Shown here one piece after another: positions 1-11,458 of a stretch of DNA of 64,000 bases (its first letter is position 1; each line of letters begins with the position of its first letter). The notes beneath the pieces are model-generated. The model ran no database searches. It saw nothing but the letters and a program-made list of their open reading frames with translations, and was not told the DNA's origin. This DNA comes from Cylicocyclus nassatus (lineage: Eukaryota; Nematoda; Chromadorea; Rhabditida; Strongylidae): positions 62,001 to 126,000 of the forward strand of contig CATQJL010000112.1 of assembly GCA_958299035.1 (NCBI GenBank), written 5' to 3'. The position numbers and the translations under genes are program-made.

Positions 1-134
1 GATTCATGAATCGCCGCAGATGTATGCCCATAAATAAGCAAAATAGCGATTTAGTCGCTGCGATTTCGTCACTATTGCAGCAAATCGCGACGAACAGAAA
101 TCGCGGCGATGAAATCGCGTGTTGTATGCCCGGC
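1..134. mobile_element. TIR MITE fragment at window edge
   Basis: The right end reads GAAATCGCGT...ATGCCCGGCCCC, the same terminal motif as the MITE at 45066-45293. The left part also carries repeated ATCGCNGCGATTT motifs and a degenerate ATGTATGCCC. It lies in the intron downstream of the 292-368 exon of the dioxygenase gene. The left end may be cut by the window. Confidence 0.5.
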
Positions 135-291
135 CCCAGAAATACGATGCAGCAATTTGCCTCATGTGCCTGTGTTTGGAAGTCATGCATAGTCGTGTGT
201 AATAAGGGTATCTTTCGCAAAATAAAGATAAAATAGTTGTGCAAATTCAGAAAACCATACAAATTTGCTTAATGGGTTTCAAATTCGATAC

Positions 292-368
292 CTTCTCTTA
301 TTGTTAGCTCTCGGTACTGTGAATGCGGTGCCACTCAACTGTTCGGCGTAAAGACCATGAGGGCATAC
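292..368 (-). CDS. hgo: Homogentisate 1,2-dioxygenase, second recognised exon
   Basis: On the minus strand this 77-base exon follows the acceptor GCATTCAG and ends at the donor AAG|GTATCG. It encodes 25 codons plus two bases (phase 2) with the motif [13 protein letters not shown], a hallmark of the N-terminal domain of homogentisate 1,2-dioxygenase, and then NNKRR. In the family this block directly follows the NSPQ that ends the exon at 850-939, so the two exons join in frame. The enzyme is cytosolic, iron-dependent, and opens the ring of homogentisate to maleylacetoacetate in tyrosine and phenylalanine breakdown. The catalytic iron ligands lie in the C-terminal half, outside this window. The next exon, expected to continue with a W-Y-R-I block, is not found in positions 1-290, which hold intron and a MITE. 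Confidence 0.88.
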
Positions 369-849
369 CTGAATGCCAAAAATGTTCCATATTGCCAAAG
401 GATGTATGGGAAAAGCTACGTCACGTAATTGTGCACCCTATGAAGACTGTTCAGAACGCCTCTTCGGCGCTTAGAATGTCAGAGGATATATTGGTAAGAG
501 GATTTTTCAATGTGATAGTCAATGGGGCGCCATTATGTAATGGACAACACTTGCGCTTAAAATTGGATGTGGAGCACAACATTTAAAAAACGCTCAACTG
601 CCACTTGTGGCGCTCAAGCTGTGGGATATCAAAGCTGACTATATGTTGCCGCACAAATGTTGTCCCGATGCATTGGCACGAACACATCAGATATTCCGGA
701 TCATACATGCTATCGAATATTCTATGCAAAGTATCAAGGTACACATAAAGGAGACACTGATAATAAATTTTGGTTCTCTTCATTTGCTAATGGCGTGTGC
801 GATTGTGAGGTACCTTGTGATTTAATGGGTAAGAGAAACCAAAACCTAC

Positions 850-939
850 CTGTGGTGAATTTCTCGCAACTGGTAACGCGTCTGGGACGCGTGGGTCGGT
901 GCTAGCGAACTCATTGCCAAAGCCAGTTAGATATTTTAG
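850..939 (-). CDS. hgo: Homogentisate 1,2-dioxygenase, N-terminal exon
   Basis: This 90-base minus-strand exon (30 codons, phase 0 at both ends) lies between the acceptor ATTTTCCAG and the donor CAG|GTAGGT. It starts [11 protein letters not shown] and ends NSPQ, matching the conserved N-terminus of animal homogentisate 1,2-dioxygenases, which begin within a few residues of this block. The intron to the next exon is 481 bases (369-849). The reading frame stays open upstream to an ATG at 1038, but that extension is hydrophobic and unlike the family, and the good acceptor argues it is intron. A short first exon with the initiator methionine should lie further upstream; I could not place it. Confidence 0.9.
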
Positions 940-3820
940 CTGGAAAATATGATTGGATTGAATAAATATGTAACGAGTAATTTTCACAAATATTTGCGTA
1001 CAAAAAAGCAGGACAGTGCAAAAAAGGAAACTCATCATGATTTCAACGAGCCTTTCTCTACGACCGTTGACCTACGATGAACTTAGTAGTGGCAATTGCC
1101 ACCATCAATTCAGAGACCTGCTGTGCTGGCGCAAGAGCATAACTTCAATGCTCATTGCTATAGATCTGTTCAGATAGCCTTTGCCTTCCAAGTATAGCTT
1201 CGAAACTACGTTTCGTTTGATTTCCTGTCAGCAAAACAAGCATTTCTGTAAATAAGTGACTTGCAACCAATCAAAACTTGCTCCGGCTTCAGCACCGTGT
1301 CAGTAATCTCATTCATTAACCAAAAATTCCTTAATATTATCAAGCTTTGAGTACGATGTTGTATATCAAGTTGCTAACAGTTTGCCGCTCCACATGCATT
1401 GGAGAAAATTTGAAAAATAAAAATATAAAACCGAAAAATCAAAAAATTGAAAAGAAATGGAATGGATGTCGGAAAGGCTCCAAACTCTGTTATAATGTTA
1501 TTCATATGCTAATAAGTAAAAAACAATAGGAATGAGGCCTATCGTGGTACAGGAAAAAATCCAGGTCCGAAAAGGTTAAACAGCTCAAAATAAACGTATT
1601 TTTCATGCAAAATCAATCGAACACGCGCAAAAACTGGACACCGTTCGTCCAATCGAAATAGTCGTGCTTGGGAATGACAGCAGACGCTTAGAAGAGTAAG
1701 AGTGCGTTTGATCTCACAATCAGACTCGCCGACACCGTCCGCAGTGGTGTGGTGTCCTGTTGCTGCGTGCGATACATTTATGTACCGGACTCTTTCCCAC
1801 TTTCATCCTTATGTATAGGTAAAGCGGTACTTACTGAAGAAAGGTGAAAATAAGAAAACTAAGCTTAACACATTTATGGCAATACGACCCACGGGTGGGT
1901 CGTACGTGTCCTGTCATTTCGGAGAATACGACCCACCGGTGGGCGATATGCTTTCTGAAGTTGTTGTTGTTTTTGCTAGTATATTTGCGATGTTTTTAGG
2001 CAAAATGAGTACACTCCTGTATATACCTCTTGGAATACTTCCCAAAGGTTAGTACTTCAGACCACACGACCCATCCGTAACCAGAAAATTAGGCAAACTC
2101 AATAACGCGAAATATGCTCTGATCCAAAATGGCAGTCATCGAATAATCGGCCTTGTCGTGAATGTGTCAAGCCGCATAGGTAAGACTGACTGTGTAAGAT
2201 TTGCCCTCTTTCATGCGCTGTCAAATGAAGAGGATGTCCATATTGCCGGAAAAGTGATAAAACACTCAAGGAGCTTTTCCCTTTAATTAAGGTTGAGCAA
2301 TTCAGTCAAATTTAAGTGCAAAAATGTCAGCCTCTATTCAAGACGTGAGACTCGAAATCAAATTTTTGCCGTAAATTCTAGCTCTCTACATGCCGCTAAC
2401 ACTAGGGTAAACCTTATGAGGTATGAAATAGTGCAATAGCTTCTAAAAAGTGACTAGTTTGTGAAAGTAAAATTTGTTCTTATGTTAAAAACTTAGCGAT
2501 AAAACAAATGACCACTACAGCATTTGGATATTGCAAAAGCAGTGGTTGGCGCCCGATCCAGCTAGATGCTCTCCATCAACGGCGAATAATCTCAAGCAAG
2601 AAGTCTTCATTAGAGTTTTTCTTTAAAGTCAATATCAGCGAGACAGAGAGCGGCTGTGTAGTGGAGACGCAGAAAATTTCGTTTGGATCTCAAATTTAGA
2701 CTTTGGGCGAAATTTGATCCCAATGCCAAAGCCACCCGGCGCTACACCGCTTTCAATCATTCGCCAGCGTTATCCTTAATGTCTTCTGAAGCCTTGATAG
2801 TCATTTTCTAATAACAAAGGATGGGAGGAAGGGAGGGGGGAAAAAGGAAAGTCTCGATGCATGAGTGAAGAGGAATGCTTCAACACTACATAGAAAGGTG
2901 CCTTTCTAAATACATATGCATTTTCAAGATGTCACGTTGTCACCATCACCGTCTTCCTGCTTAGCGAAACTAACCGGTGCTGAAAAATTTTTCTGAAGAT
3001 TACAAGTGCGCAGTGTGTGATGAACAAGGTGCGACAAAATTACTGGAGCGTGTTCTCTGCGATGCCTCGTGCGGATGATTTCAGCAAAAGATAATCAGCA
3101 ATTCTGTCTTCGTGATACCTCATTGTCAGAAGGATACAATGTGTTTTGGATTTCCCAAATTCAGCTTCAAAAAAAAATATGTTGCTGACAAAATTGTTTG
3201 AAACACAAGATCTGACTCCAGCCAGTTTTTTACAATATAATGCATTTACAGAGTAGGCTAAATTTATCTATGAAGGAAAAATCTGAAATTCTCACCAAGA
3301 AAATAAACAAAGCCAAACCAAAGGCATGTACATGGCCATACTGCAGAACCGTACTGATACGAGGTACTGAGCGAAATGAAAACAAAGAAAATATAAAAAC
3401 AATTAGATAAATAAAAGAGATAAAAAATTTAAGTAGAACTAAGAATATAATGAGTATAATAAAAAAGAAAAAATACACAACGCACGAATGCGCGACCTTG
3501 CCGCGGGGCAGAGCAGATAGCTCCAAGAAAAGAAGCGGTGCAGAAGAGCATAGTAAACGATCTTAATCGACACTTCGCGGATTGCACTACTTTTGATTTG
3601 CCTTTAATTAAGCGATTAATGAGGAGTCGTCGTACGCAGAGACAGGGGGCCGTTGCACTTCCGTGTCTCCTATTGTGCTGTCTCAAGAAGAACTAATTTG
3701 GTGGACATTTTTGCGTCTAGTATCTGTCGATGACTTGCCCATATAGGAGAATGATGCAGAAGTAAGGTGTATGTTACAAGTATTCTAGAATAAAACTCAA
3801 TATTATGGCCGTTTCTATAC
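940..3820. other. No gene identified; possible upstream region of the dioxygenase gene
   Basis: No recognisable protein or transposon. It should contain the missing first exon and promoter of the dioxygenase gene, but no start exon with matching phase was convincing. Two short palindromes of the type CGACCCAC-GGGTGGGTCG are at 1886-1904 and 1928-1945. An open frame of about 64 codons on the plus strand (about 2090-2286) resembles nothing I know and is compatible with chance. Confidence 0.4.
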
Positions 3821-3823
3821 GGT

Positions 3824-5356
3824 ACCCAATTTTCAGGTGTATAAGCCGCACCCTTTTCGCTCTGAAGGCGAACATGCCAAAAGACTGACTGTCTTCATGG
3901 AGCGCGCTGAGAGCAGCATACCTTCGATAGTCTAGAGACAGGGCGCCAAAAATGAAGGTTGTTTGAACATCTGACATAATAAATAGTGAAGGTTGTTTAA
4001 AGAAGATCAGAGAAGAGAAAATGACGTAGAACAGATACAAAAAGCAAAAGAAACCGCTGTAAACCGGATAAAAACGCTGCAAAAAGGTTTGAAGTCTTTC
4101 ATTTGGCTGCTTTTTAGAGTGCAAGTTTTCGTTCCAGGACCAGCAATTCACAACACGGGGTTCTGATTTTTGATGCGTCCTTTAAGTTTTTACCCCCTCA
4201 TTGACTTTCCTGTTTCCTGGGACGTTGTTTGGATTGTTGCGCTTATTGTTCTGAGCAACAGTTGCCCAAGCTGGAAAAAATCGATGCGAAAGCACTGAAA
4301 TAGAGCAAAGCAAAGAAAAACGCACTTTTTACGATTTTTCGCAAAAAATTCCACCATAATCGAAGAGATAAGGGCTGGGTGGTTGTCTGCATTATGAACA
4401 GAAGCAAGGTCTATAGAATGCACGAAAAAACCGCATGAAAAGAGTAAAACTGGGAGAAACACAAGAGATTTTCGAAAACAAGGTTTTTGCCGGATTTCTC
4501 GACCAAATCAAAAAAATGTGGTTTTGGGACGTTGTTAGCGTGAAAATAGAGATCAAGAGCTTCAAAATGATATATAGCTTGCTAAATTTGAGTTCGAAAC
4601 AGCGAAGAAAAGGGTACCAGAGCCAAATGCCCCGCGCCCCGCGTTTGAGGTAGCGATGTAGCGCGCAGCGCGCGGAGACGCAGACTGGCAGCGGAGACAG
4701 ACCAGAGCCGACGGGGCATTTGGCTCTGGTAGTAGATCTCCGCGGAGTCTCAACGTAACCCTGCAACATTATATATGATTCTGATCGTCATAACACGACG
4801 AGGAGAACTGACAACGTCCCAAACTTTGAAAATCACTCATTAACGAGATAAATTGGCGCTTTCGTGCGCGACTCTCTGCGCAAATTAAAGCGCAGTTTCT
4901 CGTTTATATTCAACTCTAACAGCTTTCCTAAACCTCTGAAACTCGATTTTGTTTAAATGAGAGGTTAACTAAGACATTTTGTTTTGATTTCTGGCGAAAA
5001 TCCCACAGAAACCTTTTTTAAGGTAAAAAAGGCCATGAAAACGCAAATTCTCGGTTTCGCTGAAATAAGCTAAAAAATGTTTCCCTACATTTGCTTCATT
5101 AACATTCGTTCCGATATAATCAGGATAATAACATCGGCGAAGCCCCGGAGACCTCTGTTTTTTTTTTCAGGTGAAGGTTGTGTCCCTCATAGCCCTCAAA
5201 GTGAAGGTTACCAGAGTACGAGGCTCTATGTATCGAGGGTATGGAGAGCAGTATGCGATAAGGCGACCGCTCCGCGAAACATATGCGCGGCGGCACGCCT
5301 GGGTCTGCTCGCGTTTAGAGCAAAAAGGGTGCGGCTTATACACCTGAAAATGGGGT
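3824..5356. mobile_element. Foldback DNA element, copy 1
   Basis: The ends are inverted copies: CCCAATTTTCAGGTGTATAA on the left and its near-complement TTATACACCTGAAAATGGGG on the right. The repeat continues inward through AGCCGCACCCTTTT and a GTGAAGGTT motif. The centre holds an inverted GC-rich block around GCCAAATGCCCCG (4622-4735). No transposase is visible, so it is non-autonomous. A reversed second copy is at 7920-9598 and a partial third at 36828-37410. Confidence 0.75.
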
Positions 5357-5575
5357 GATTTGGTTACAAAAAAAACTTCGGAGGTGGATGCAATTTCAGT
5401 TATTAGTAGCTACTATGGATTGCTATGGGTACATCTTTCGTTATAAAGAACCGGATTAATAGTGCTAACCCTATTTTCCTTACCAGAATCGATACAAAAG
5501 AACACACATGCATGAACAGTGGGTTTTGAGCGGAAAAAATTAGTCATGCTCCCATCCTCCATCCTACAACTATAC

Positions 5576-5870
5576 TATACTTTGGACCGAATCGAATGAA
5601 TTTCGATATTCGAATAAATCGTTCTAATGCGAACGACTCGAAAATTCGAATATTCGAGAATTTGAGATTTCGAATAAAAATTCGAAATTTGAATATTTTA
5701 AGAATTTTAACTTTCGATATTCGAAAGTCGAATATTCGATGGTCATTAATTCGATCATTCGATGTCCATCGAATATTCGAATATTCTGGACACCGAATAT
5801 TCGAGAATTCCATAAGAGACTATTCGTAAATTCGATAAGCATCGAATGTTCGGAAATTCGACATCCCAAC
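5576..5870. repeat. TTCGAA-rich dispersed repeat, copy 1
   Basis: The sequence is dominated by variants of ATTCGAATATTCGA, each self-complementary. The left end ATACTATACTTTGGACCGAAT is the inverse of the right end of the copy at 48057-48404, showing that the family has defined termini and is not just simple sequence. Confidence 0.75.
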
Positions 5871-6801
5871 ATAAACAGGATCTAAGGGTATTTATCTACA
5901 CACTGTTTCATCGCTAATACCTCTCACGAAGTCTTTTGCTAAATTTTGGGTAACATCCTGTAAGGAGCTTCAGCTTACAAATACAGCAGAAAGCGAATCA
6001 CCTATGTTCACCTTACTGAGTTATCACGGTAGGACGTTCCAGCATTTAGAACAGCCACGAAACAAGACATGCAAAAGAATTTCCTCAAAAAAAAGATCTT
6101 ATCTGTGTAGCACTGTTTCAAGGTGTGCTGATTTTACTATACGCGAGTTATCAAGCTTTTCAAATGTCCAATCACGTTTTGGAATGCGTTAAAAAAGGCT
6201 TGTTACGGCGTACCTGCATAAGTTGTAAAAAAAAGCATACGGATGAGTGCAAGTTCTATATATTGCGAGTGTCTTTGAAGTCTAATGAATTTGCATTTTT
6301 GATTCCCATTTTTGAGCAAAGGGCTCCTGATGTTCCAAAACTCTCCCCAGTTTTCCTACGGTAGTTACACAATAGTGAAAAGCGATCGACAAATCGTTTC
6401 ATATAAGACTAAGTTGAGGCCAGCCCAAAGATCTATATACTGTTGCGAGCCTTGTATATCAATCCACAGCTCCCAATGAGATTATATAAGCTTCTGTAAA
6501 GTTCAAAAAATCTCTTCACAAACGTTACAGGAGTATGCTTTTTCCTCAGTCACCACTAAACTGTCAACACCCAAAGACGGGTTCATCATGAGTTTTAAGG
6601 ATGCAAAAAGTCTTTAGATTTTTTATGCAAAGTGCTTTTTACTTCGCTAGATGGGTCTAGAGCTTCGTGTTTTGTTATTTATCCTTTATTTTCTATTTGC
6701 CCTGTGACTGAGGAGGCTAGTTTAATGTGTTGTGCTTTGTTTGAGCTTTCTGTTTGATATTCTTTCTTTTGATGCACCTCGAGTGTAGTTTTAAAATAAA
6801 A
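5871..6801. other. No feature identified
   Basis: AT-rich sequence without recognisable coding, repeat or RNA signals. Short open frames around 6004-6364 resemble nothing known. Confidence 0.5.
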
Positions 6802-7096
6802 CTAGATGTTTTACCCGGCTCCGCCCGGCCCTGTCAATAATATATTTGTAATCAGCATGCTCGATTACCCCCCTGTACCAACTCCCAGCCCTGTAGCTCA
6901 AATTTTGCAAAAATCGATAAAATCGATATCGAACGACGACGAAAAGTAGCCTATGACACCCGCCGGGGCCCGAAGTGTATGTGTGCCAAGTTTGGTTCGG
7001 ATCGGTTCAGAAATGGAATTTTCTATTCGGAACATACGTACAGACAGACAGACATACATACAGACAGACAAACAGACATTCAGCTTTATATATAAA
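6802..7096 (-). mobile_element. Helitron, short non-autonomous copy, reversed
   Basis: Read on the minus strand it begins TATATATAAAGCTGAATGTC with a TCTG/TATG microsatellite and passes through the family-conserved block around CCGAATAGAAAATTCCATTT. It ends in the hairpin CCGGGCGGAGCCGGG followed by CTAG|T, the CTRR-type Helitron terminus. The 5' TC tip is eroded. No Rep/helicase is encoded. Confidence 0.8.
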
Positions 7097-7179
7097 TTTA
7101 AAAAAATAAAATAAACCTTTTCATCGTAAAGTGAGATAAAAACCGTTTTTTTAATATTTACATGAAACAATCTATTCTT

Positions 7180-7646
7180 ACAAGAAAACCGTGTCGAGTC
7201 GAAGTGGCCTTTTCAGATGAGACCCATACTGCTTTGAAGTGTATTGAACGGTGATTCCAAATCTGCCTTCCAAATCTGCCAAGCGCCTCTGGACACCGAG
7301 TTATGACCGTTCTTCGGAACGAAAAATGAATGCAGAATTTAGGTAAAATTGATTGCTACAATTTTTCCAGCGCTCGGATAAAGCAATGTTAAGTATTAGC
7401 ATATTGAATAAAATGTATCCATTGCATAAACAGCTCTGATACTTGACACTGGAGCATTTAAGCAAATTTGAGCGATTTTGCTTCAGTTTTGCGTTCAATT
7501 TTTTGACCCGAAAAACGCTCATAACTCAGCGTCCAGAGGCGCTTGGCAGATTTGGAAAGCAGATTTGGAATCACCGATTAATGCTCTTCAAAGCAGTATG
7601 GGTCTCATCTGGATAGGCCACTTCGACTCGACACGGTTCCCTTGTT
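7180..7646. mobile_element. Inverted-repeat element with ~130 bp arms
   Basis: The left arm (7180-7320) and right arm (7500-7646) are near-perfect inverted copies, both including GTGTCGAGTCGAAGTGGCC, ATGAGACCCATACTGCTTTG and AAGCGCCTCTGGAC. The 180-base centre is unique. One arm has a 13-base duplication of CCAAATCTGCC. No target duplication is obvious. It lies next to a Helitron on one side and a TTCGAA repeat on the other. Confidence 0.75.
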
Positions 7647-7684
7647 AGATGTTTTAATCTCTCACAGGCAGTCTCACTGACATA

Positions 7685-7905
7685 AATTATTCGAATAGTA
7701 TTTGAAAACCGAATAATATTCGAAATTCGAATAACAAATGATATTTGATATTCGAATTTTATTCGATTCGATGACTTCCACTTTCGAATAATATTCGATA
7801 GTCGAATATTCGAAATTTTCAATTTTCGAATAATATTCGATAGTCGCCTATTCGAGATTTTTCGAATTTTGAATACTATTCGATATTCAAATATTCGAAA
7901 AAAGA
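7685..7905. repeat. TTCGAA-rich dispersed repeat, copy 2
   Basis: Dense ATTCGAATA/TATTCGAA motifs without the GGACCGAAT terminus seen in other copies. It directly abuts the foldback element that follows. Confidence 0.65.
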
Positions 7906-7919
7906 TTTCGAGTTTCATT

Positions 7920-9598
7920 GAGTATAAACCATACGCTTGATACATAGAGCCATGGCATCATGGTGACCTTCATTTTAAGAATAAAAGATTACAACCCACC
8001 TAAATAAAAAACAGAACTACGATCAACAATATCGGAATGAATGTAAATGAAGTAAGTATAGTGGGTGATATCTCAGAAATATCAGAGCGAAACCGAAAAG
8101 TTTTGTTTTTATTTTGTGAAAATATTCCCAGAATTCAGGACCGCATCTCTCACTCAACCTTTTTTAGATCACGATTGAGCTCCAGAAGTTTACGAACGCT
8201 GTTGAAAAGCAATAAAGATGAGAAACCACGCTCAAATTTAGCGTAGAGAGTAGCGCAAGAAAATGCTGCTTTAATTCGTTAATGAGTGATTTTTAAAGCT
8301 TGAGACATTGTCAGGTTTCCTAGTCATGTCACGACGATCACAATGATAAATAATATCCCAGAGTTTTGTTGAGACCCCGCGGAGATCTGCGACCAGAGAG
8401 CTAAATGCCCCGTCGGCTTTGGTCTTTCTCTTCTGCTCGTCTGCGCCTCCGCGCATTGCGCGCTACCTTTTATCTCAAACGCGGGGCACGGGGCATTTGG
8501 CTTGGTACCCTTTTCTTCGTTGTTCTGAACCCAATTTTAGCAAACTGTATATCATACTGAAGCTCTTGATCTCTACTTTCACAATGACAAAGTCGCAAAA
8601 CACCATTTTTTTTAATTTGAACGAGAAATCTGGCAAAAACAGTGTTGCAAAAATTTTTTGTTTTTTCTCTAGTTCGATATTTTTCTGGCGGTTTTTTGCC
8701 TGCATTCGACAGATCTTGCTTCTGTCCATGATGTAGACAACGTCCCATAGCAAACTCATGTCTTCAATTGGGTAAAATATTTGATAAAAAGCTTCAAAAA
8801 GTGCGTCTTTCCTTACCTTGTGATAATTCAGTGTTTTCGCAGTGCCTTTTTCAACTTGGGCGATTATTGCCCAGAATCAGGGCTCGGCACGAGCTGACAC
8901 AGGGAATTTTCAAAAGGAAATCCCCTTTTTTAAAAATTCCGTATGAAGTCCCCTTTGACCCTACCTAGACGTAAAAAAACCCTAAAAAACGAAACGTCAA
9001 CTAAAAAGTGGCAATTTTTGTGTCTTTTCGGCCATAAAACCGATCCCCTTCGCTTTTTGTACCAAAACGATACCCAACCTGGGCCGTTAATTGGTGTCAG
9101 GTGCTCAGAATAATAAACAATTGAGGCAACGTCTCAGGAAACAGGAACGTCAATGCAGGGTGAAAATGGAAAGGACGCATCAAAAACAAATTGGCTTTGA
9201 CGTGCGCTTCGACTTAGTAAAGTCATCGACTTAGTAAAATCATAACTTTGCTGGAATCATAGCTTTCATAACTAATGCTTGTCATGCTTATTTTCTTCTT
9301 GATAAGTACCCTTCCAAAACATGGTCATTTTCGAAACAATGAAGAAATTGATTTTCCTCGTGTTGTGGATTTCCTGGTCCTAGAGCGAAAACCTGTACTT
9401 CGAAATGTCGCCAAATGGAAAATTTCAAGTCATTCCAGCGTTTTTGCCCGACATTCAAACTCCTTTTGCTTTTGCTACCAATTTTGCTTCTTTTTCCTTC
9501 CCTGATATAAACAACTTCACTTTTTATGAGAGGCAGACATTCACATAACCTTCACTTTTGACGCTTTCTCTTTTGAGTATCGAAAGTATGCCTACAAC
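7920..9598. mobile_element. Foldback DNA element, copy 2 (reversed)
   Basis: It matches the element at 3824-5356 in reverse orientation. Shared landmarks are CGATACATAGAGCC with GGTGACCTTCA at the left, the inverted ATGCCCCG block at 8405-8515, the CTCTTGATCTCTACTTTCAC segment, and the CTGTTTCCTG/GACG segment near 9135. Divergence is large enough that no frame is preserved. Confidence 0.7.
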
Positions 9599-10138
9599 AT
9601 TCAATAATTCTGACAAGGGAAGGATTATTGAATGTTGATAGGTCGAAGTGGAGTTTCCACACGTGATGCATAACATTGTGCTGGTTTTGGTGCACTAATA
9701 CCAAATCCGTGTTCCTTACAACGAAAGCTGCTTAACTTAGCTCTGCCTTTTGGCAAGGGACATATATAATCTGAATCAGCTTTAAACGCTGGTTCCAAAT
9801 GTGCTATCTACAGCTGCCGCTCACCATTCCAAAGCGAATTATGGGTTTTTTCCTGCGCATACTCATCGACTCACTGGCATCATGGCATCATTCAAATTGC
9901 TAATACACTTGCATTAAACTTCTTTTTAGTGAGAAAAGATTGTATCTGTGTTGTTTTGATATTTCGGCACCATTTTCTTGCAGATTTCTATCTACTAAGC
10001 CAAATTTGCGCAGAAAAAAGCCAATAACTTGCTTCAGAATGGTGCTCGGCAACTAGAAATAGTATTTTCAAAATCACCACATGAAGGTGATTTTAAAACC
10101 TTGCTAAAAGGCAGAGTTCAATTAAGTAGCATTCCTTA
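9599..10138. other. No feature identified
   Basis: A short direct/inverted ATTCAATAATTC...GATTATTGAATG pair at 9598-9637 can form a small stem. Nothing else is recognisable. Confidence 0.4.
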
Positions 10139-10959
10139 TTAGCTGCTCAGCGATCTTCTGGGAGAAATTACGAGTGATGGTCCCCGAGATGACCACGAAT
10201 CGCTCAAAGACAGCGTCCAGGCAAATCTGGACCTATAGGGATTCTAAGTGGAAAGTAATTTTGGGGCCCTAACTAAGGCACTGCCCAAGCGGCAGCGCAC
10301 GTGACTCACTAACGGCTAAGATACACGCCCGCAAACTGAGCCCTGGATCGTATTGCCATGAATTCATGGCGCAATCGATCAGTTTCACGCAAGAACCCAC
10401 GCGAAACTGATGTTTTGCGCCATATCCATGCGAATACGATTCTGTGGTCCAGTTTCGAGGGGAATATCTCAGCCTTTGAAGCATTACATGAGCTGCGGTT
10501 GGGCAGTGGCTTAATTAGGGCCAGAAATATTATCCAGGTGGGTTTCTCATATGTCCAGATTTGCCTGGACGCTGCCTTTAAGTTAGTGGCGCCGAGGGAT
10601 GTCTGTAGAGGGATGGCCGAGCGGATAGCTGCGGAGACTATAGAGGAAGTGGTAAAACGTCGGAATATTTATGGTCCAAACAATCTTGCATTTTTGCAAA
10701 ATATTCAACAGGTGCCGGGTATTTCTCTGTCTTAGGGCCCTCTAAGGATACATATCAAACAATACAATCTGCAAAATGGAAGAATGTTTGGAACATAAGT
10801 ATTCCGAACTTTTTATTACTCCTCCATAGTCTCCACAATTATCCACTCGATTATCCCTCCACAACTGACATTTCTCGGCGCCGCTAACTTAAGCGATCCG
10901 TGGTCATCCTAAAGAAACCATCGCTCGTAACTTCTCCCAGAAGATCGTTGAGCAGCTAA
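10139..10959. mobile_element. Inverted-repeat element, interrupted
   Basis: The outer arms start TTAGCTGCTCAGCGATCTTC on the left and end in the complement GAGCAGCTAA on the right. The inverted similarity continues through GGCGCCGAG and GTCCAAACA towards a centre near 10740. The left arm is split at 10208-10577 by a MITE with TTAA target sites; removing it restores the symmetry. Confidence 0.78.
10208..10577. mobile_element. TTAA-flanked MITE, copy F
   Basis: The termini are A(G)GCAGCGTCCAGGCAAATC type: AGACAGCGTCC on the left and GGACGCTGCCT on the right, flanked by TCAA (a decayed TTAA) and TTAA. The opposite arm of the host element carries a single intact TTAA at the equivalent site, which is a direct empty-site control for a TTAA duplication. 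A TTAA target is typical of piggyBac-like transposases. Confidence 0.82.
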
Positions 10960-11458
10960 GGAACATGGGCTTGTTATTGGTGCCCCAAAACCAGCACCAT
11001 GATATGCATCATAAGTGAGAACCCCACGTCGACGAGGATCCTTCCCTTGTGAGAACTGTACCATTGGTTGCCGAGATTTTCGCACTTGACAAGCCTATCC
11101 CCCGTCTAACACTGTAGGGGCTTGCCACCGCATGAAAGTTCCCATTCCGTTTTCTGGACCGGTAGTAATCCCCCGATCTGGAGGCAGGTCTCGTCAGCAG
11201 GTTGCCAGCACCTTGCAGTGAGATCGCCAGAAACTAAAATAAATCTAGGCCGTCTCAAGCCCATTTTCAAGAAAATTATTGCATGAAGGTGCCAGGCGAC
11301 TTTGAAGAAACCTCCATCAAAGTTTGAAGTTTCAGGATCTCCACAGAGAAAAATATTCAAAAGGCCAGCAGGTGTTGGTGGCAACTTCCGAGCTCAGTTG
11401 CCGGCAACCTGCCGGCAGCTCGTCGAAATTTGCGAGGTGGCAGCTGCCGGCAGGTCAG
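10960..11458. other. No gene; GC-richer intergenic sequence
   Basis: It contains several GCCGGCAG/CTGCCGGC motifs near 11390-11455, just outside the 3' end of the LINE. No coding similarity was recognised. Confidence 0.35.

Noticed and set aside
787..1038. N-terminal extension of the dioxygenase exon from an ATG at 1038
   Set aside because: The added segment is hydrophobic and unlike the family, and a good TTTTCCAG acceptor lies exactly where homology starts. Likewise the frame past 850 is intron.
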